Counted from the stretch's first letter, positions 21,830 to 34,049 are shown. The stretch is DNA of 64,000 nt from Fragum whitleyi (GCA_948146395.1 OX411543.1:52680017-52744016); one strand, 5' to 3'. Notes: generated by a model from the sequence alone, not told the origin. Numbers and translations are program-made.

Positions 21830-22390
21830 TGAGCACAACTCCTCCAAAATATCTAGTCGGATTTGGATGAAACTTTCACAGAATGTTCCTAGTCACCTGA
21901 CCTTGCGCATTAATTCACGGTTTGGTGAATTTCATCCGTGTCATGGAAAAGGGCATTCATGTAAAAATACCTTGCGAACTCAACTCCCCCCTCATTTATG
22001 GACTGATTTGAATGAAACTTACACAGAATAATCCTAGTCACTTGACCTTGCGCAAAAAGTCACGGATTGGTGAGTTTCAGTCGCGTCATGGAAAAAGGGG
22101 CCTTCATGTAAAAAAAACTTGTGAACGCAACTCCTCCCTCATTTATGGACCGATTTGGATGAAACTTTCACAGAATAATCCTAGTCACTTGACCTAGTGC
22201 ATATTGTTACGGTTTGGTAGATATTAGCCTTGTCATGGGAAAAGATGCCTTCATTTGAACAATCTTGTAAACACAACTCCTCCGCCAATTACGGACCGAT
22301 TTGGATGAAATTTTTACAAAATGTTCCTGGTCACCTGACCTAGCGTATATTCTAACGCGCTTTGGTGAAATCTTTAGTCAAAAGTCGAGA
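21830..22390 (+). repeat. degenerate tandem repeat, four units of about 140 bp
   Basis: Each unit contains AACTCCTCC...TTATGGACCGATTTGGAT, GAAACTTTCACAGAAT and CTAGTCACCTGACC, followed by a CATGGAAAA...CCTTCATGT block. Open frames here carry the repeated MKLSQN...PSHLTLR pattern and are repeat by-products. A shorter array is at 46130-46420. Confidence 0.85.
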
Positions 22391-22728
22391 CGTATTGTGT
22401 GATCACCTGGGCGGTGGGCGGGAGGCGTTAGCTTCGTTAGTGGCTTGATGTCACCGTCTCTTGAACGCATTCCAACTTATCAGTACTTTCAGTGCTTTGA
22501 TTTTTAATGTAAACAATACACCGAAAAATACCAACGTGCACGTGTCAACTCTGGGCTGATGAGCAGCTGCGGATAATTTCAAGTAAATGAACTAAAACAA
22601 AAAAAACAAACAAACGTTTTATATAACCCCAAACTGCAAAACTTCGGTTTACGATTTTTCACCCATTGATGAGAGACAAATATCGAAAAGGACAAGTTTT
22701 TCGCAAGGTCGAATATTTGATCGATACA

Positions 22729-22900
22729 GTCGATGACATCGTGTAATTGACACCAAACGAACTCGAAACCATAAGAAATACATAGGCGATTTGGTTTAGC
22801 TCACAATCTTAAATATAATTCGAAATCCGCTTACCAAACTCTTTCAATTTTTTTCCAAAATAATTCCAAAACCATTTTCGAATGCACGTTGTCAGTTTTA
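22729..22900 (+). mobile_element. family A, decayed fragment
   Basis: GATGACATCGTGTAATTGACA at the left and CCAAAATAATTCCAAAACCA at the right, with the centre deleted. Confidence 0.5.
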
Positions 22901-22908
22901 ATTGTCTT

Positions 22909-23372
22909 ACAGTTATTCATCGTGAAATTGACATTCATCTCGATAAAAACCATTCACAATCGCTCGCTCAGTGTTTTGTTCATTCATTCCAAACACTCAC
23001 TGAAACCATTCAAAAACGATCTAAACCCTCTAAAAAAGATAAAATCAACCACGCCATTCAAAATAAATCATGCTAGAAAAAAAAAAAAAAAAAAAAAAAA
23101 AACGATTTAACTGACATAATTCAAATTGCAAGCGTCTTATAGGTTCTTGAAGAAATAGGAATCTATTTATAGAACTTTTATTTTATTTTATTAAAGGGAG
23201 GTAATGAAAATCTCTAATTTTGTTCATTCTGAACAAAATTTGCGATATCTAATTACATTCTTTAAGGTAACCCAATACTCGCTCTTCACACTCGTCAAAT
23301 TTCATTCAAAAATCATTCAAGAACACATTCCAACATCATTCTCCTTGTCAATTTCACGATGTTATTAACTGT
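22909..23372 (+). mobile_element. family A MITE with internal poly-A
   Basis: ACAGTTATTCATCGTGAAAT at the left, a run of about 24 A at 23078-23101, the central hairpin, and the right end TTTCACGATGTTATTAACTG. Confidence 0.9.
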
Positions 23373-23415
23373 ATTCTTAACACGATTATTTTAAATCTTA
23401 AAACAACATCGAGCA

Positions 23416-23553
23416 GCCTGCTCTGCGTTCAGGATAAGAAAACGGTGCAAACTGTTAGCAAATTATACCCCGCTTTGCACGTGCACTTGCTTGCGAAGCG
23501 CGGGTATTATTTTCAAACACTAAGTAACGTTTTTTGTCATCCTTAGAGCAGCG
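23416..23553. mobile_element. family F fold-back MITE
   Basis: CCTGCTCTGCGTTCAGGATA at the left and TTGTCATCCTTAGAGCAGCG at the right, with an inner hairpin ATTATACCCCGCTTTGCACG...CGCGGGTATTAT. Confidence 0.7.
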
Positions 23554-23899
23554 CTAGTCATCTGCACAGTACATTAAAATATTCTGCAAAAGGAAAAACT
23601 TGAGGCTTTAGGTGTGAAACCATTTCCTGAGTGCGCAATAAAGACCCTGTTGATCTGAGTCTTCACTTTGCGCACATGTGAAATTGCTGGAAATATCACG
23701 CACTTGCCCATTTCTTGGATGATATAAATGTTAATATATGGTATGCGGGCATGCCTTGTCAGCATGACAAAATACCATTACTCACATATACATGTATACG
23801 TATTTAAAGAAAAACATGTCGTACTTAAAGAGATATTTGACCTTAAACTGAAAGTAGGTCTAAATTTGTTTGCTTACCTTTTGCGTACAAACTTGAAGC

Positions 23900-24620
23900 T
23901 TTATTTCCTTATCTTCGAGGCCTAGATGTAAGCCAAATAGAATTATCGACACAAAAATAATCGAAAACAAATAAACCTCCATTCATAAATAAAACGCAGT
24001 CGACACTAACGAATACTCGCCAATGTAATGAAACTTTATCCCCGGCGTTTAAAATCAGATAATTGCTGTTTAAACACTAGAAGTCAAATTCAGAGACTCC
24101 ACTTTGTCCTTTAATTCTAGCGTAGTGCGTGTACTAGATCAATCTGCATTTCTGTGCAATCTGATCCTTGACACCCTAATCCATATAATGTCTACAATAT
24201 CTAAGATTCGATAGACATATAGTAGTCAAAAATATCATAGGTATAGAAAATAAAGGGTAATTGCAATTAAACTCATTATCATGAGACAATATTTTAAACA
24301 GAGGCTTAGTGATGAGAGATTTCAAAACGATCTCTATATATGCAGCTTAAGTTCACCAATACATGATTTTTTATAAAAGATATCTATAGATTGTGTACCG
24401 GGATATATATTTCAGAAAAAATACTGTAAGGTAGAATAGCCTTCGATCATTTTTATGAGAAAATCAGAAACAAACGATAATTTACGGCCTAGGTGCGCTG
24501 AAGATCACGCATCTTAGAAACACTTAATGCATACTTTTAAAGATGCTTTATCACAGATTTTCATAGGAAAAATACAAAACTTGTTCTTAGATTCGGAAAT
24601 TAGTGTATTTTTAGACGATT
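23900..24620. other. nothing recognised
   Basis: AT-rich, no open frame of note, and no match to the repeat families described here. Confidence 0.45.
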
Positions 24621-24624
24621 AAGA

Positions 24625-25095
24625 ATAGACCAAGGGTATTGGCACTAAAAACAACATATTTCAAAAATTTCATAACTTATTTTTTCGAAGCAGCAAGATC
24701 AGTCAGGGATCCAGTCTATTAACTCTCAGTCTTTAAATTTCGAAATCGTTATTTTCCGTGAATATCTTTCATATTTGCTTGTATTGTTGAGAAGTTTCCA
24801 GCTGTCAAATACTTTCACCTTAATCTTTGATTGAAAAAGACAAACATGCGGAATTCACATTCGTAAATAGTTGGCTCGAAATTGAAGAATCATTTTTAGA
24901 CGTTGGTTGTTGCTTTATTTTTCAGAATGAATTTCGCTAAATTCAGTGATATCGGTCTTTCCATGCAAGACAAGATTGAATCTTATTATTTCAGAGGCTT
25001 CAACATGATGAAATCATTATTTCCGATTGATTTTACGAAAATTTTCAAAAATCGCATTTTCCCGATCTGTGAAAGAGCAGCTTTAACAGAAGACC
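24625..25095 (+). repeat. family J dispersed repeat, copy 2
   Basis: Counterpart of 7060-7545. After TTTATTTTTCAG the frame MNFAKFSDIGLSMQDKIE... stays open to ICERAAL, then runs into a family A MITE. Copy 1 shares IESYYF.GFNMM and ICERAAL but is frameshifted upstream. The two copies differ at many amino-acid-changing positions, so this looks more like a non-coding repeat. Confidence 0.75.
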
Positions 25096-25103
25096 GATTG
25101 CTT

Positions 25104-25500
25104 ACAGTTAGAAGCATCGTGAAACTGACATTCATCCCAATCAAAACCATTCTTAATCGCTCACTCAGCGCTCAATTCTTTTATTCCAAACACTCGCTCA
25201 AACCATTCGAAAACGCTCCAACTTATAAGATCAACAACTGCATTCAAAATAAAATAAAAGCTGGACAAAATCGCGATTTCACTGACATAATTGAAATTAT
25301 AAGAGTCTGGTTGTTTTTTGAAGAAATGTGATGCTATTTATAGAAAATTCTATTAAAGACAGGTAATAATTATCGCTAATTTTGTTCATCCTGAACTTAA
25401 TCAACGACATATGATTATCTTCCTTTAATTTCACTCATCGCACTCCTTTATTCCAAAAACATTCACCTTGTCAATGGGGTGATTCATGATGTTGTTTACT
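25104..25500 (+). mobile_element. family A MITE, full length
   Basis: ACAGTTAGAAGCATCGTGAA at the left; central CAGGTAATAATTATCGCTAA hairpin; right end disturbed (TCAATGGGGTGATTCATGAT). Confidence 0.88.
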
Positions 25501-26036
25501 CCCTTTCTTATAATTTTTCAATCACTGATAAACAGAAAAGATGTATTTGCAATATCAGTAAGTCTTACTTATGAATTAAGAGAATAGCATACAATTGTAA
25601 TTGTTTTGTTAAAAAAAAGAAACATCTTTAGCTACATGTATTTTCGTTTTGCAAGTCGAAAAATACATTATATGTAATTTGCCAATATTCACAGAGAGTT
25701 TTTCATTTTTGAATAGAGTCTAATTAGTTTCATCTTATACAGACAGCCCACAACAATTTATCAATTAGTTTAGTTGGCATACTATCCACTAATTACTGTC
25801 TCTTCTGGTTTGGAACGAAACGAATTTATTTTCACGCTAAAATCTCCCGTTATATTATACTGCGATGTGTATGAATATCATTGCCAATCTTTGCGGCCGT
25901 CTTCCCGTCAGTAATTTTTAGCTTGGATTTGTTCAGGAAAACATTGGATATCCTAGTTACGTCAAAATAGGACTTCGTGGAAAGTTAATTTCCATAGGAA
26001 TAAATGAGTCGGAACACATTTTTTTCCACATCAGGA

Positions 26037-26434
26037 AATTGTCTCGATCAAAAGCATTCAAAACCACTCGCTCAGCGCTTCAATCATTCATTCCAATCAC
26101 CCACTCTGATCTCTCATAAACGCTCCGAACTTTTCAAATACGCTTAGAAATCGTTCAATACGGTCAACATTTCTATCACATCGATCAAATAATTTCACAA
26201 TTTTTATTGGCTTTTGTATATTTATAAGCGTCTGATTTGTCGGTGAAGACATGGAATCATAAAAGAACGTAGATTGAATTAAATAGAGATGAAAAATTAT
26301 CACTAATTTTGTCCAATTGGACGAAATTAGTGATAATGTTTTATCTCCCTTAAAAATAAATCAATTTTCGCTTCTCTCACTCATTCTGTCTCGCTCCGAA
26401 ATCATTCCTTGTCAATTTCATGGTGTTCTTGACT
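26037..26434 (+). mobile_element. family A MITE, variant hairpin
   Basis: Left end trimmed (GAAATTGTCTCGATCAAAAG). The central palindrome TTATCACTAATTTTGTCCAA / TTGGACGAAATTAGTGATAA is almost perfect. Right end CTTGTCAATTTCATGGTG. Confidence 0.88.
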
Positions 26435-26439
26435 TATTA

Positions 26440-27680
26440 TGATCACTCTTTACGCATCTTTCCCATAACAATTACTGTCAATATCAGGGTGAACTACAAG
26501 ATGAAAATTTAGAATACTTTGCTCTTCAAGATTTAAAATTTTATTAACGTTTTAAGATAACACCAGCCATGCAGCGGACTATCGTGCAAAGCGGGTGCAA
26601 TTTCTAAAACATTTTGCAAATAATGACATCTCAACGCCACATTCAATGGAATTTCCATTTTCTATCCCTTCGTCCCGATCTCTGAATAATATATTCGCTT
26701 CCTAGAATAGTACGTGCAGAATATCCAATCCGAACCTAAATTGCTTTGCTCATCCCACTTAGTCATCCCACTTAGTTTTTTGTCACCCATTGGTCAGAGA
26801 CAAATTTCAGAAAGAATGTTATTGGAAACGGGGCCTGACATTGCTTGAACTTTAGCCCCATTATACTGCAAATCATACTACTACACGTACATGTATACTC
26901 ATCGCAACTAGAAAGTTACCATCACTTAAATATCCTTCTTGCGTTGAAAATACAATTTATTGCAAATATACCTGATAATTTAACATCTCATTATCATAAT
27001 AGTAACCGTAAAATACGTATTAAAAGGCACCTCGTTTAACAAGAAAGAGCAGTATGTCCAGGTATGTTATATACATGTATCAATATGAAGCGATTTATGA
27101 GCACAAGCAGTAGTGCAATACAAGACTTCCCTAGCTATAGCAGTATAGCCAAAACATTGTGGAAAAGGGTCATTTGTGCAGAACAAGTTACCTGCATGAC
27201 GTTTGGATAAAACTGGCTCTAGTCTTAACAAAGTACAGCCTAAAACACTACTCAGGTACTCCTACAACCCACGGTTTAAAACTTGGACTCAAAAAACAGT
27301 TATGCAATCAATTTATTTTGACTTATTTTTTAAATGCATAGATGTCATTCTAATTTTGTAAACGTGTAGGTCTATGTCAAGTTTGGTGTGTTATGACAAC
27401 ATAAACGGACATTTAAAGTTTAAATACCTGTAAGGTTGTTTTGCAACATATCAATTTCTACTTCACAAAATGATAATTAAATATAGTTCTTTGTTATAGA
27501 TCATTGACTAAAAAGATAAAATTTGAAAAAAAAAATCTCAGAAAATGTTACAATATTATGGTGAAATGTTGCACCATACCTAACATCAGGCTAAAACCGG
27601 TTTGACATGTATGTTGGCAAATAAATGGAAATTTATTGTTTTCAAAAGAGCATTTTGAGATTGAGTTTTATATTGAAGAT
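26440..27680. other. nothing firm; short inverted match to 28.1 kb
   Basis: Only short open frames. ACATTGTGGAAAAGGG near 27153 recurs inverted as CCCTTTTCCACAATGG near 28126, so the interval may be the body of an old element whose ends these are. Confidence 0.3.
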
Positions 27681-27682
27681 TG

Positions 27683-28135
27683 TAGCAGTACCTAGGAGGT
27701 ACATTTGTCTACGTTCTATTCACATCTAGGCAAATTTCATCTAGCCGTAATGAAGTTGTTGGTTTTGATTGAGTGATTGATTGATTGAATGGGGTTTTAC
27801 GCTGCTTTCAGTATTTTTTTCGGTTAAATCGTGGCGGCTGGAGCACCTAAAAATGGATTCCTGGTATTTCTCTCACCAGTACAAACATTAAATCCTTTCC
27901 GAGTTTCCAGCTGCTATCTCACATAGGTCTACGATTATCAACCCATTAGTGAGAGACAAATAGTCGGAGAGAATGAGTGCTGCCGTCGGGAAGCGGACCT
28001 GTTGGTTTTGAACAAAATATTCCTTTTCATGTAGCAGTACCTATGAGGTACATTTGTCTACACCCTATTCACATCTTGGCAAATTTAATGTTGCCGTAAT
28101 GAAGTTGTTGGTTTTGAACAAAATATCCCTTTTCC
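27683..28135 (+). repeat. duplicated unit of about 100 bp interrupted by a SINE
   Basis: GCAGTACCTAGGAGGTACAT...CCGTAATGAAGTTGTTGGTT at 27683-27768 is repeated at 28033-28117. The first unit is split by the SINE at 27769-27999 and its tail (GAACAAAATATTCC) continues at 28010. Confidence 0.85.
27769..27999 (-). mobile_element. tRNA-derived SINE with 12-bp target-site duplication
   Basis: Reverse 5'-truncated SINE ending just inside box B. It is flanked by an exact 12-base direct repeat TGTTGGTTTTGA (27757-27768 and 28000-28011), the target-site duplication expected from target-primed insertion. Confidence 0.9.
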
Positions 28136-28320
28136 ACAATGGTTTGCCTATTCTGTTATGAGATGGGGCCTCCAATGTTATGCAACTGCTTGTGCCCATC
28201 TACAGATTCAATGTTATATATTTTTGTAAATAGAATCAGTATAAAAATTGGTTAAAAACCTCTTTACATAAACCTTAATCGTGTTGATGTTACAAATAAA
28301 ACATAGTAAACCATATAAAA

Positions 28321-28715
28321 AAGTGACATTAATTTCTATCAAAACCATTCTAAATCGCTCGTTCAGCGTTCCATTCATTCATTCAAAACAATCACACAAT
28401 CAAAAACGCTTCAAAGTCGCTCATAACAAGCAATAATTTAATGAAATCGATAAAATATTTCCATGATTTTATTGGCTGTTTGTGGTTTTTAATCGTTTGA
28501 TTTGTCCACGAAGACATAAAATCATAAAAAGAATGTATGTTTTGTTAAAGGGAGGTAAACAATTATCGCTTATTTCGTCCAAAGGGACGAAATTATCGAT
28601 TAAGTTTTACTCCCCTTGAAAATCATTCAAAATACGCTCCTTCCACTCATTCAACTTTGTTCTGCAATCATTCCAAAATCGCTCAACTTGTCATTTTCGC
28701 GATATTATTAACTGT
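28321..28715 (+). mobile_element. family A MITE, variant hairpin
   Basis: AGTGACATTAATTTCTATCA at the left; central AAAGGGAGGTAAACAATTAT with TTTCGTCCAAAGGGACGAAA; right end ATTTTCGCGATATTATTAAC. Confidence 0.87.
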
Positions 28716-29179
28716 CTGGTCATACTAGTTTCATAATTTCTGCCAGAAGAGAAACCTTTCGATACATGTCAGCCTGCCCAGTCTGATCAGGGTCGATACT
28801 TTTGTCATTTTCTTGAAGACCGCTTCGCGATACGGATCGTATTATCTAAATTCGAACAGATAAAAGGGTTTCTCTTTTTGCGTGACATTTCACGATTTAG
28901 TTTCTATTTTTTTCATAAAAACACAAAGCTCTTGTATCTTAATGTAAGGCCCATTACATCTTTTGGCATGTTTTCATGTTATCAAGACATGGGGATGTAT
29001 TGTTTTGAATCAAGACCCATACTGCTGCTTTAAATAGCTGCCATTATCTCTGTATATCTTTTTATCTGCTGGCTCAATTACCGCATATTACATTCCAATA
29101 TCCTTTGCTTGCTTCAACTTTTTATCATCTTCTAGTACATGTAGGCTTTTTTACACTTGTTATCACGATAAAATATTAT

Positions 29180-29240
29180 TGTTAATCATTTTGTAATTGA
29201 CACTCATCTCAATCAAAACCACTAGCTCACAGGCGATCGG
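29180..29240 (+). mobile_element. family A fragment
   Basis: TTTTGTAATTGACACTCATC and TCAATCAAAACCACTAGCTC only. Confidence 0.5.
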
Positions 29241-29705
29241 TTCAGAAGCAATTTTGCACTCTGTAGGTTATTGCAAAAGCCTTATATTATTACTTATATG
29301 GCAAAACTCGGATTATATAACAGTCCTTTGTGGTGTGCATCCGGAGGAGCCTAACAATCTGCCCGTGACAAAAACACTCATCTTTGGAACTATTAGGTAC
29401 GGGTTCTACTAATATAAAAACACAGTGTGGGACTTGAGTCTTTTGAAATTACTTGCTTTACTCAGTCTTTTTCAATCAAGAAGTTGTAAAGTTGATTCTT
29501 TTTATTTTCTTACAATTTTAAACCGATTCACTAAGACGTGTGTGTGTAACTATTACAAAAACTTAACTGGGCCGAAGATAAGTAAGCGCTTGCGCTCGTT
29601 TGCATGCTTGTCATGGTATTATCTTATTAGATAAATACAAGTAGCCACTTAAAAATTCTGAACACATACCTTCTTTGTTTCTGTTTCATAAAAGATTTAC
29701 ATGTG

Positions 29706-30140
29706 CAGTTAAGGATATCGTGAAATTGACAAGTTAAATTATTTCAAAACGTGTGTGTGGGGCGAGTTTTGAGCGAAATTAAGGGAAGGTAGTCCAATCT
29801 TGCTAATTTTATTTCAGATGAACAAAATTAGCGATATTTATTACCTCCCTTTAATAAAATATACGTACTTATCTAAGTGTGTGTCTTTACGGACCAATCA
29901 GCCACGTAAAAAGCCACACCAGCCAATGAATTCATGAAATAATTTGATCAATTTGAATAAAATTGATTAATCGCCCTTATGGATTTTATGAATATGACAT
30001 ATGAAATGTTTCCTAACGATTTTGGAGCGTTTTTTTTATCGATTTGAATGATTGTTTGGGGTGAATGAACGAGTGAGTGAGTGTTTTAAAAGTATTTTGT
30101 TCGGAATGAGAGTCAATTTTTAACGATGTTTTTTTACTGT
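29706..30140 (-). mobile_element. family A MITE, reverse, full length
   Basis: CAGTTAAGGATATCGTGAAA at the left (right terminus of the element), hairpin CTTGCTAATTTTATTTCAGA...AATTAGCGATATT, GAGTGAGTGAGTG and a TTTTTACTGT end at the right. Confidence 0.88.
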
Positions 30141-30253
30141 ACATATTTTTAATCACTTTTACGAATAATAATTGTAAGAGCCAATTTTGCCACCATGCTT
30201 TCAGCGTAGATGTAGATGACACTTTAGTACAATTTTATCGCTTATTCAATTCA

Positions 30254-30664
30254 TTAACCTCGTAGCCAAAGCTTAGTTACTATATTGCTATCTATTGAAG
30301 ATTTTGAATTTAATCGGTTCGAAGAATATTTCAAGTTAAAAAGAAAGGTATCTGGTTTCCAATCAATATAATGAAAGAAATGAGACATATAAAGAATTGC
30401 CTTTAGACTGACTCTAACCTTTTCGAGTTCATCAATATTTAAGACTATTGCAAATCGAAAAGGGTTGCATAATGCAAAAGAAAAAAAATGAGAGCAGTTG
30501 GCTAATATACCAACCCCTGTGTAGGAGAAATAGGGTAGGAAACGGCCACAATTTTTTCCACAACAATCTCTCATGTGTAAAATTTGGACCATGAAATTCA
30601 AAGAGATTGCAAAGGAAAAGTTCAATTCGAGAAGGTGGAAGTAACATCTATGGAAAATTCTCAA
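30254..30664 (-). other. open frame of 136 codons, unrecognised
   Basis: Minus-strand frame from 30664 to 30254 with Phe/Leu/Ser-rich composition (CCGKNCGRFLPYFSYTGVG). A second frame is open over part of it. I recognise no domain. It may be a decayed coding remnant or chance. Confidence 0.2.
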
Positions 30665-30889
30665 AAAATTGGAAAATGCAGAAGTCGGTTACACTGGCTT
30701 CGGTATAAATCTACATTTGAAAAATGTGGAAGAAATATGCTGCATTACAAATAGAAATAATTATCTAATAGCTGTTAACAGACTAAAATCTCTGCTGATT
30801 TAGACTATTGTTCCACGATTGACGTATCAGATAAGCCTGTTACGCACAATAAACTTATCATCGGTGGGTGATCAAAAAACTTTATTTAA

Positions 30890-31113
30890 CCCTTTCCTGT
30901 TTTTCAAAATTTTGGACCTGTCCAAATTCAAAGGTTTTGCAGACGAAAATTTAAAGTGGATTTAATTCGAAAAATAAACATTCAGTAGGGTAGAAAAAAA
31001 TGTGGAAAAAGAAGAAATTGCTTGTCAGAAGCAATTTCTTCTTTTTTTTCACAATGTTTTTTTCAATTATAAAATCACAGGCACGTAAAAAGCAGGGATT
31101 AAACAGGAAAGGG
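30890..31113. mobile_element. piggyBac-type MITE, 224 bp, TTAA target sites
   Basis: Ends CCCTTTCCTGTTT and AAACAGGAAAGGG are exact 13-bp inverted repeats, directly flanked by TTAA at 30886-30889 and 31114-31117. TTAA duplication with CCC...GGG ends is diagnostic of the piggyBac superfamily. An inner hairpin AAGAAGAAATTGCTT / AAGCAATTTCTTCTT is centred at about 31026. No transposase. Confidence 0.9.
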
Positions 31114-31598
31114 TTAAGCTGTATATACGCATTTTGGTCGCCCATTGAGCTAATGGTTTTTGTCCATCGTTGGAGACCATTAAATAGTGTAACAACGTCT
31201 TGATTGTTGCAGTTTAGATGTAATTATCTTGGCTTAGTTTCAAATCGTATCGATATTGTCGTAACTTTATATTTGTTTGAATAGGTTTTGCGCCGCTTCC
31301 ACAATCTTCTATACCTGATATATTCAGAGAGATGCCTTCTTTGACATGTTGAGTCTTGAATTAGGCTATGCCTTAATCAAGTTAGGGGTCCAATTATCAT
31401 GTAAGTAAAGTGAAGAATACGTCATCAGGTTCTTTAAATTAGATCGATGGTATATATGATCTAGTCGAACAATATTTTATTATATCTTTTATTGTATCTT
31501 GCTTTAGCAGATACGCGGGGTTTCGAGCCCAGTTTTAATTCAGTCGTGTAGTAAAAAAATACAATAATGAGTCACAATGAAAGGAAGATGTTCAAGTA

Positions 31599-32005
31599 TA
31601 CTTAACAACCTCGTGATATTGACGAGGTGAATGATTTTGCAATTAATTTGATTGAGTGCGATGGAACGAAGTTAAAAGTTAAGCGAAATTAAAGGGAGGT
31701 AACACGATGTCGCTAATTTTGTCCAGGGTGAAAAAACTAGTTATATTCATTGCCTCCCTTTAATTAAATATGGATACAAGTTAGATTTATAGCTTAGTAT
31801 TTCTTCAAGAACAAATCAGACGCTTGGATTTTTTTTCTAGCTATATTTTGTCTGAATGAAGTCGTTGATCCAAACTTTTTCAGTCGTTTTGGGCGTTTTT
31901 GAATAGTTTGAATTAGTGTTTTGCATGAATGAAAGGAGCGCTGAGTGAGCGATTTAGAATGGTTTTGATCGAGGTGAATGTCAATTTCAAGATGTTACTA
32001 ACCTT
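31599..32005 (-). mobile_element. family A MITE, reverse
   Basis: TTAACAACCTCGTGATATTG at the left, central AAAGGGAGGTAACACGATGT hairpin (degraded loop TTTTGTCCAGGGTGAAAAAA), and GGAGCGCTGAGTGAGCGATT to TTTCAAGATGTTACTAAC at the right. Confidence 0.88.
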
Positions 32006-32099
32006 ACACTACAAATAGAAACAAAAGGTGACAACCTTAAGTTTTTAAAGATCGAAATCATTTTCTTATAATTCTTATTGTTTATCCGGATTTCTTTGG

Positions 32100-32153
32100 T
32101 GTAATAGTTGAGAATATCGTGAAATTTGCAACCATTCTGATCAAATTTATTCT
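32100..32153 (+). mobile_element. family A left-end fragment
   Basis: ATAGTTGAGAATATCGTGAA and CCATTCTGATCAAATTTATT, cut by the next complete copy. Confidence 0.6.
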
Positions 32154-32592
32154 ACAGTTAAAAACATCGTGAAATTGACACTCATTCCGATCAAAATCAT
32201 TCTTTATCATTCACTCAGCGCTCCGTTCACTCATTCCAAACACTCACTCAAATCGATGAAAAACGCTCCGAAATCATTAAAAAACATTTGAAAATCGTTT
32301 AAGGCTTTCAGCAATGAATTCAAATCGATCTATTTATTCTACGATTTTAATAGCTGATGTGGACTTTCAAGAGCCTGAGTGGTCCACAAAGACGCATAAA
32401 CAGAGGAGTGCGTTTATTTTGTTAAAGGGAGGTAATTAATATCCCTAATTTTGTTCACGCTGAACAAAATTAGGAATATTGGATTACCTCCCTTTAATAT
32501 CACTCAAACCTCGCTCCACACACTCATTCAATTTCATTCCTATTTCAGTCCAAAATCGTTCACCTTGTCAATTTCACGATGTTGTTAACTGT
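32154..32592 (+). mobile_element. family A MITE, full length, intact ends
   Basis: ACAGTTAAAAACATCGTGAA at the left and TTCACGATGTTGTTAACTGT at the right. The central hairpin ATATCCCTAATTTTGTTCAC / GTGAACAAAATTAGGAATAT analogue shows paired changes relative to other copies. Confidence 0.93.
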
Positions 32593-32978
32593 AAATCATT
32601 CACTCCGCTCTCCAATCATTCATACCAAATAACCTTTCAAATCGGTAAAAAAACCCGCTCCGAAATCATTCGAAAACAGTTCGAAATCGTTTGAAATGAT
32701 CAGCAATTTCATTTAAAAACAATCAATTGTAAAACATTTGGTAAGTTTGTGTTGATTTCAAAGCCTCTGATTGGTCCATGTTGACTCATAATGAAAAACA
32801 CGCTTATCTTATTTAAGGGGGTAATAAAATACCAAAAATTCGTCCAATTGGATGGTTGATGATATTATATTACCTTCCTTTAAATTCAATCAAAACTCGC
32901 TTCTCAGACTAACTCAATTTCTTTTCGAAATCAGTCTAAAATGATTCATGATGTAAATTTCATGATGTAATCAACTGT
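32593..32978 (+). mobile_element. family A MITE, tandem to previous
   Basis: Follows directly without its left terminus (AATCATTCACTCCGCTCTCC), with a decayed central hairpin (AATTCGTCCAATTGGATGG) and right end CATGATGTAATCAACTGT. Confidence 0.83.
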
Positions 32979-33044
32979 AAATAGCCCTCTGATTCGACGT
33001 TATGTTCGGTGTCGCTATTTGATTTTTTGCGACCTATTTTAAAA

Positions 33045-33180
33045 TGGTTAAACTAATTTTGAAGACGAATATCAAGTAACGAGAGATGGAACGAATATCT
33101 ATGGTAATTAAAGGGAAATAACCCCGTTTTTTTTCAAATCTTAGTCGCCTATTTGGTTGTCTTAACTAGAAACAGAAAGA
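33045..33180 (+). repeat. dispersed repeat, copy 1 of 2
   Basis: AATTTTGAAGACGAATATC, AACGAATATCTATGG, GGGAAATAACC and TATTTGGTTGTCT blocks recur at 57190-57300. Confidence 0.65.
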
Positions 33181-33189
33181 GAAACTCGT

Positions 33190-34040
33190 GGCATTTGTTA
33201 TTCAAAATAATCAGAGGCACGGTGCCGATAATTGATTCATCACGTTATTTAACTCAAATTCTAAAAAAGGCGAATCAAATTGCAACAATACAGTGATAGA
33301 CAATCCACAAGTTTCGTACAAAAATACCAAGAAAACTATTCTAACTACTTCCAGATCGAACCCGCTAACACCAGGTCAGACCCCACCCGAATTTTGGCCT
33401 TCTTTGTTCTATATAAAATTGCTCCACTTTCAGGTGCTGCAGCGCATTCCACAACAATACGCTTATATATTACGTCATCAGCGCTTCATCTACATTCATT
33501 GTTCTATCATTTGATAACTGGGTTTTTTAGGTTTAACTTTTGGGCTATTCAAGCCAGAGTAAAGGAACCGTCTTTTTTCCACCTATGAAGAGGTCAGTTA
33601 GTTCGGGTACGCCCACCGTCGCTCATCCGTCCTCCCGGAAAGGAAATCGTGCACAAAAAAGATCGAACTAAGCCATATATTAAAGAAGATATGCAAAACT
33701 AACAAAAAATTAATTAAATATGCACGTGAATCACTGTTCTACACTTCAAAATGCCATTTTCTAGCCGCACTATTTTTTCGTTAAGATCTACTGTTACCAT
33801 ACAATGACCTCCGGAAGTAAATTCCAGTGAGGTCACTCTACCAAACAATATCAAATACACTTTCTTTATAAAACCGATGACATAACGCTCTGTAAGCCGC
33901 ACTCAGTTTTTAAGCCAAATTTGTTTTTAAAGGAGCCACAGACTGTCAAAATGTGCCAATTTACTATATAATTTAACAAGGCCTAAACAGACAGGAGTGT
34001 AACCATGTGCAAGCCTAAACGGTGTACAATTAAGGCGAAA
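33190..34040. other. nothing firm
   Basis: A 102-codon plus-strand frame at 33280-33588 overlaps a second open frame and shows no recognisable motif. No repeats recognised. Confidence 0.35.
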
Positions 34041-34049
34041 TTACCGGTG

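Noticed and set aside
21616..22197. Protein with MKLSQN-type repeats
   Set aside because: Frames shift between units of a degenerate 140-bp tandem repeat; no constraint visible.
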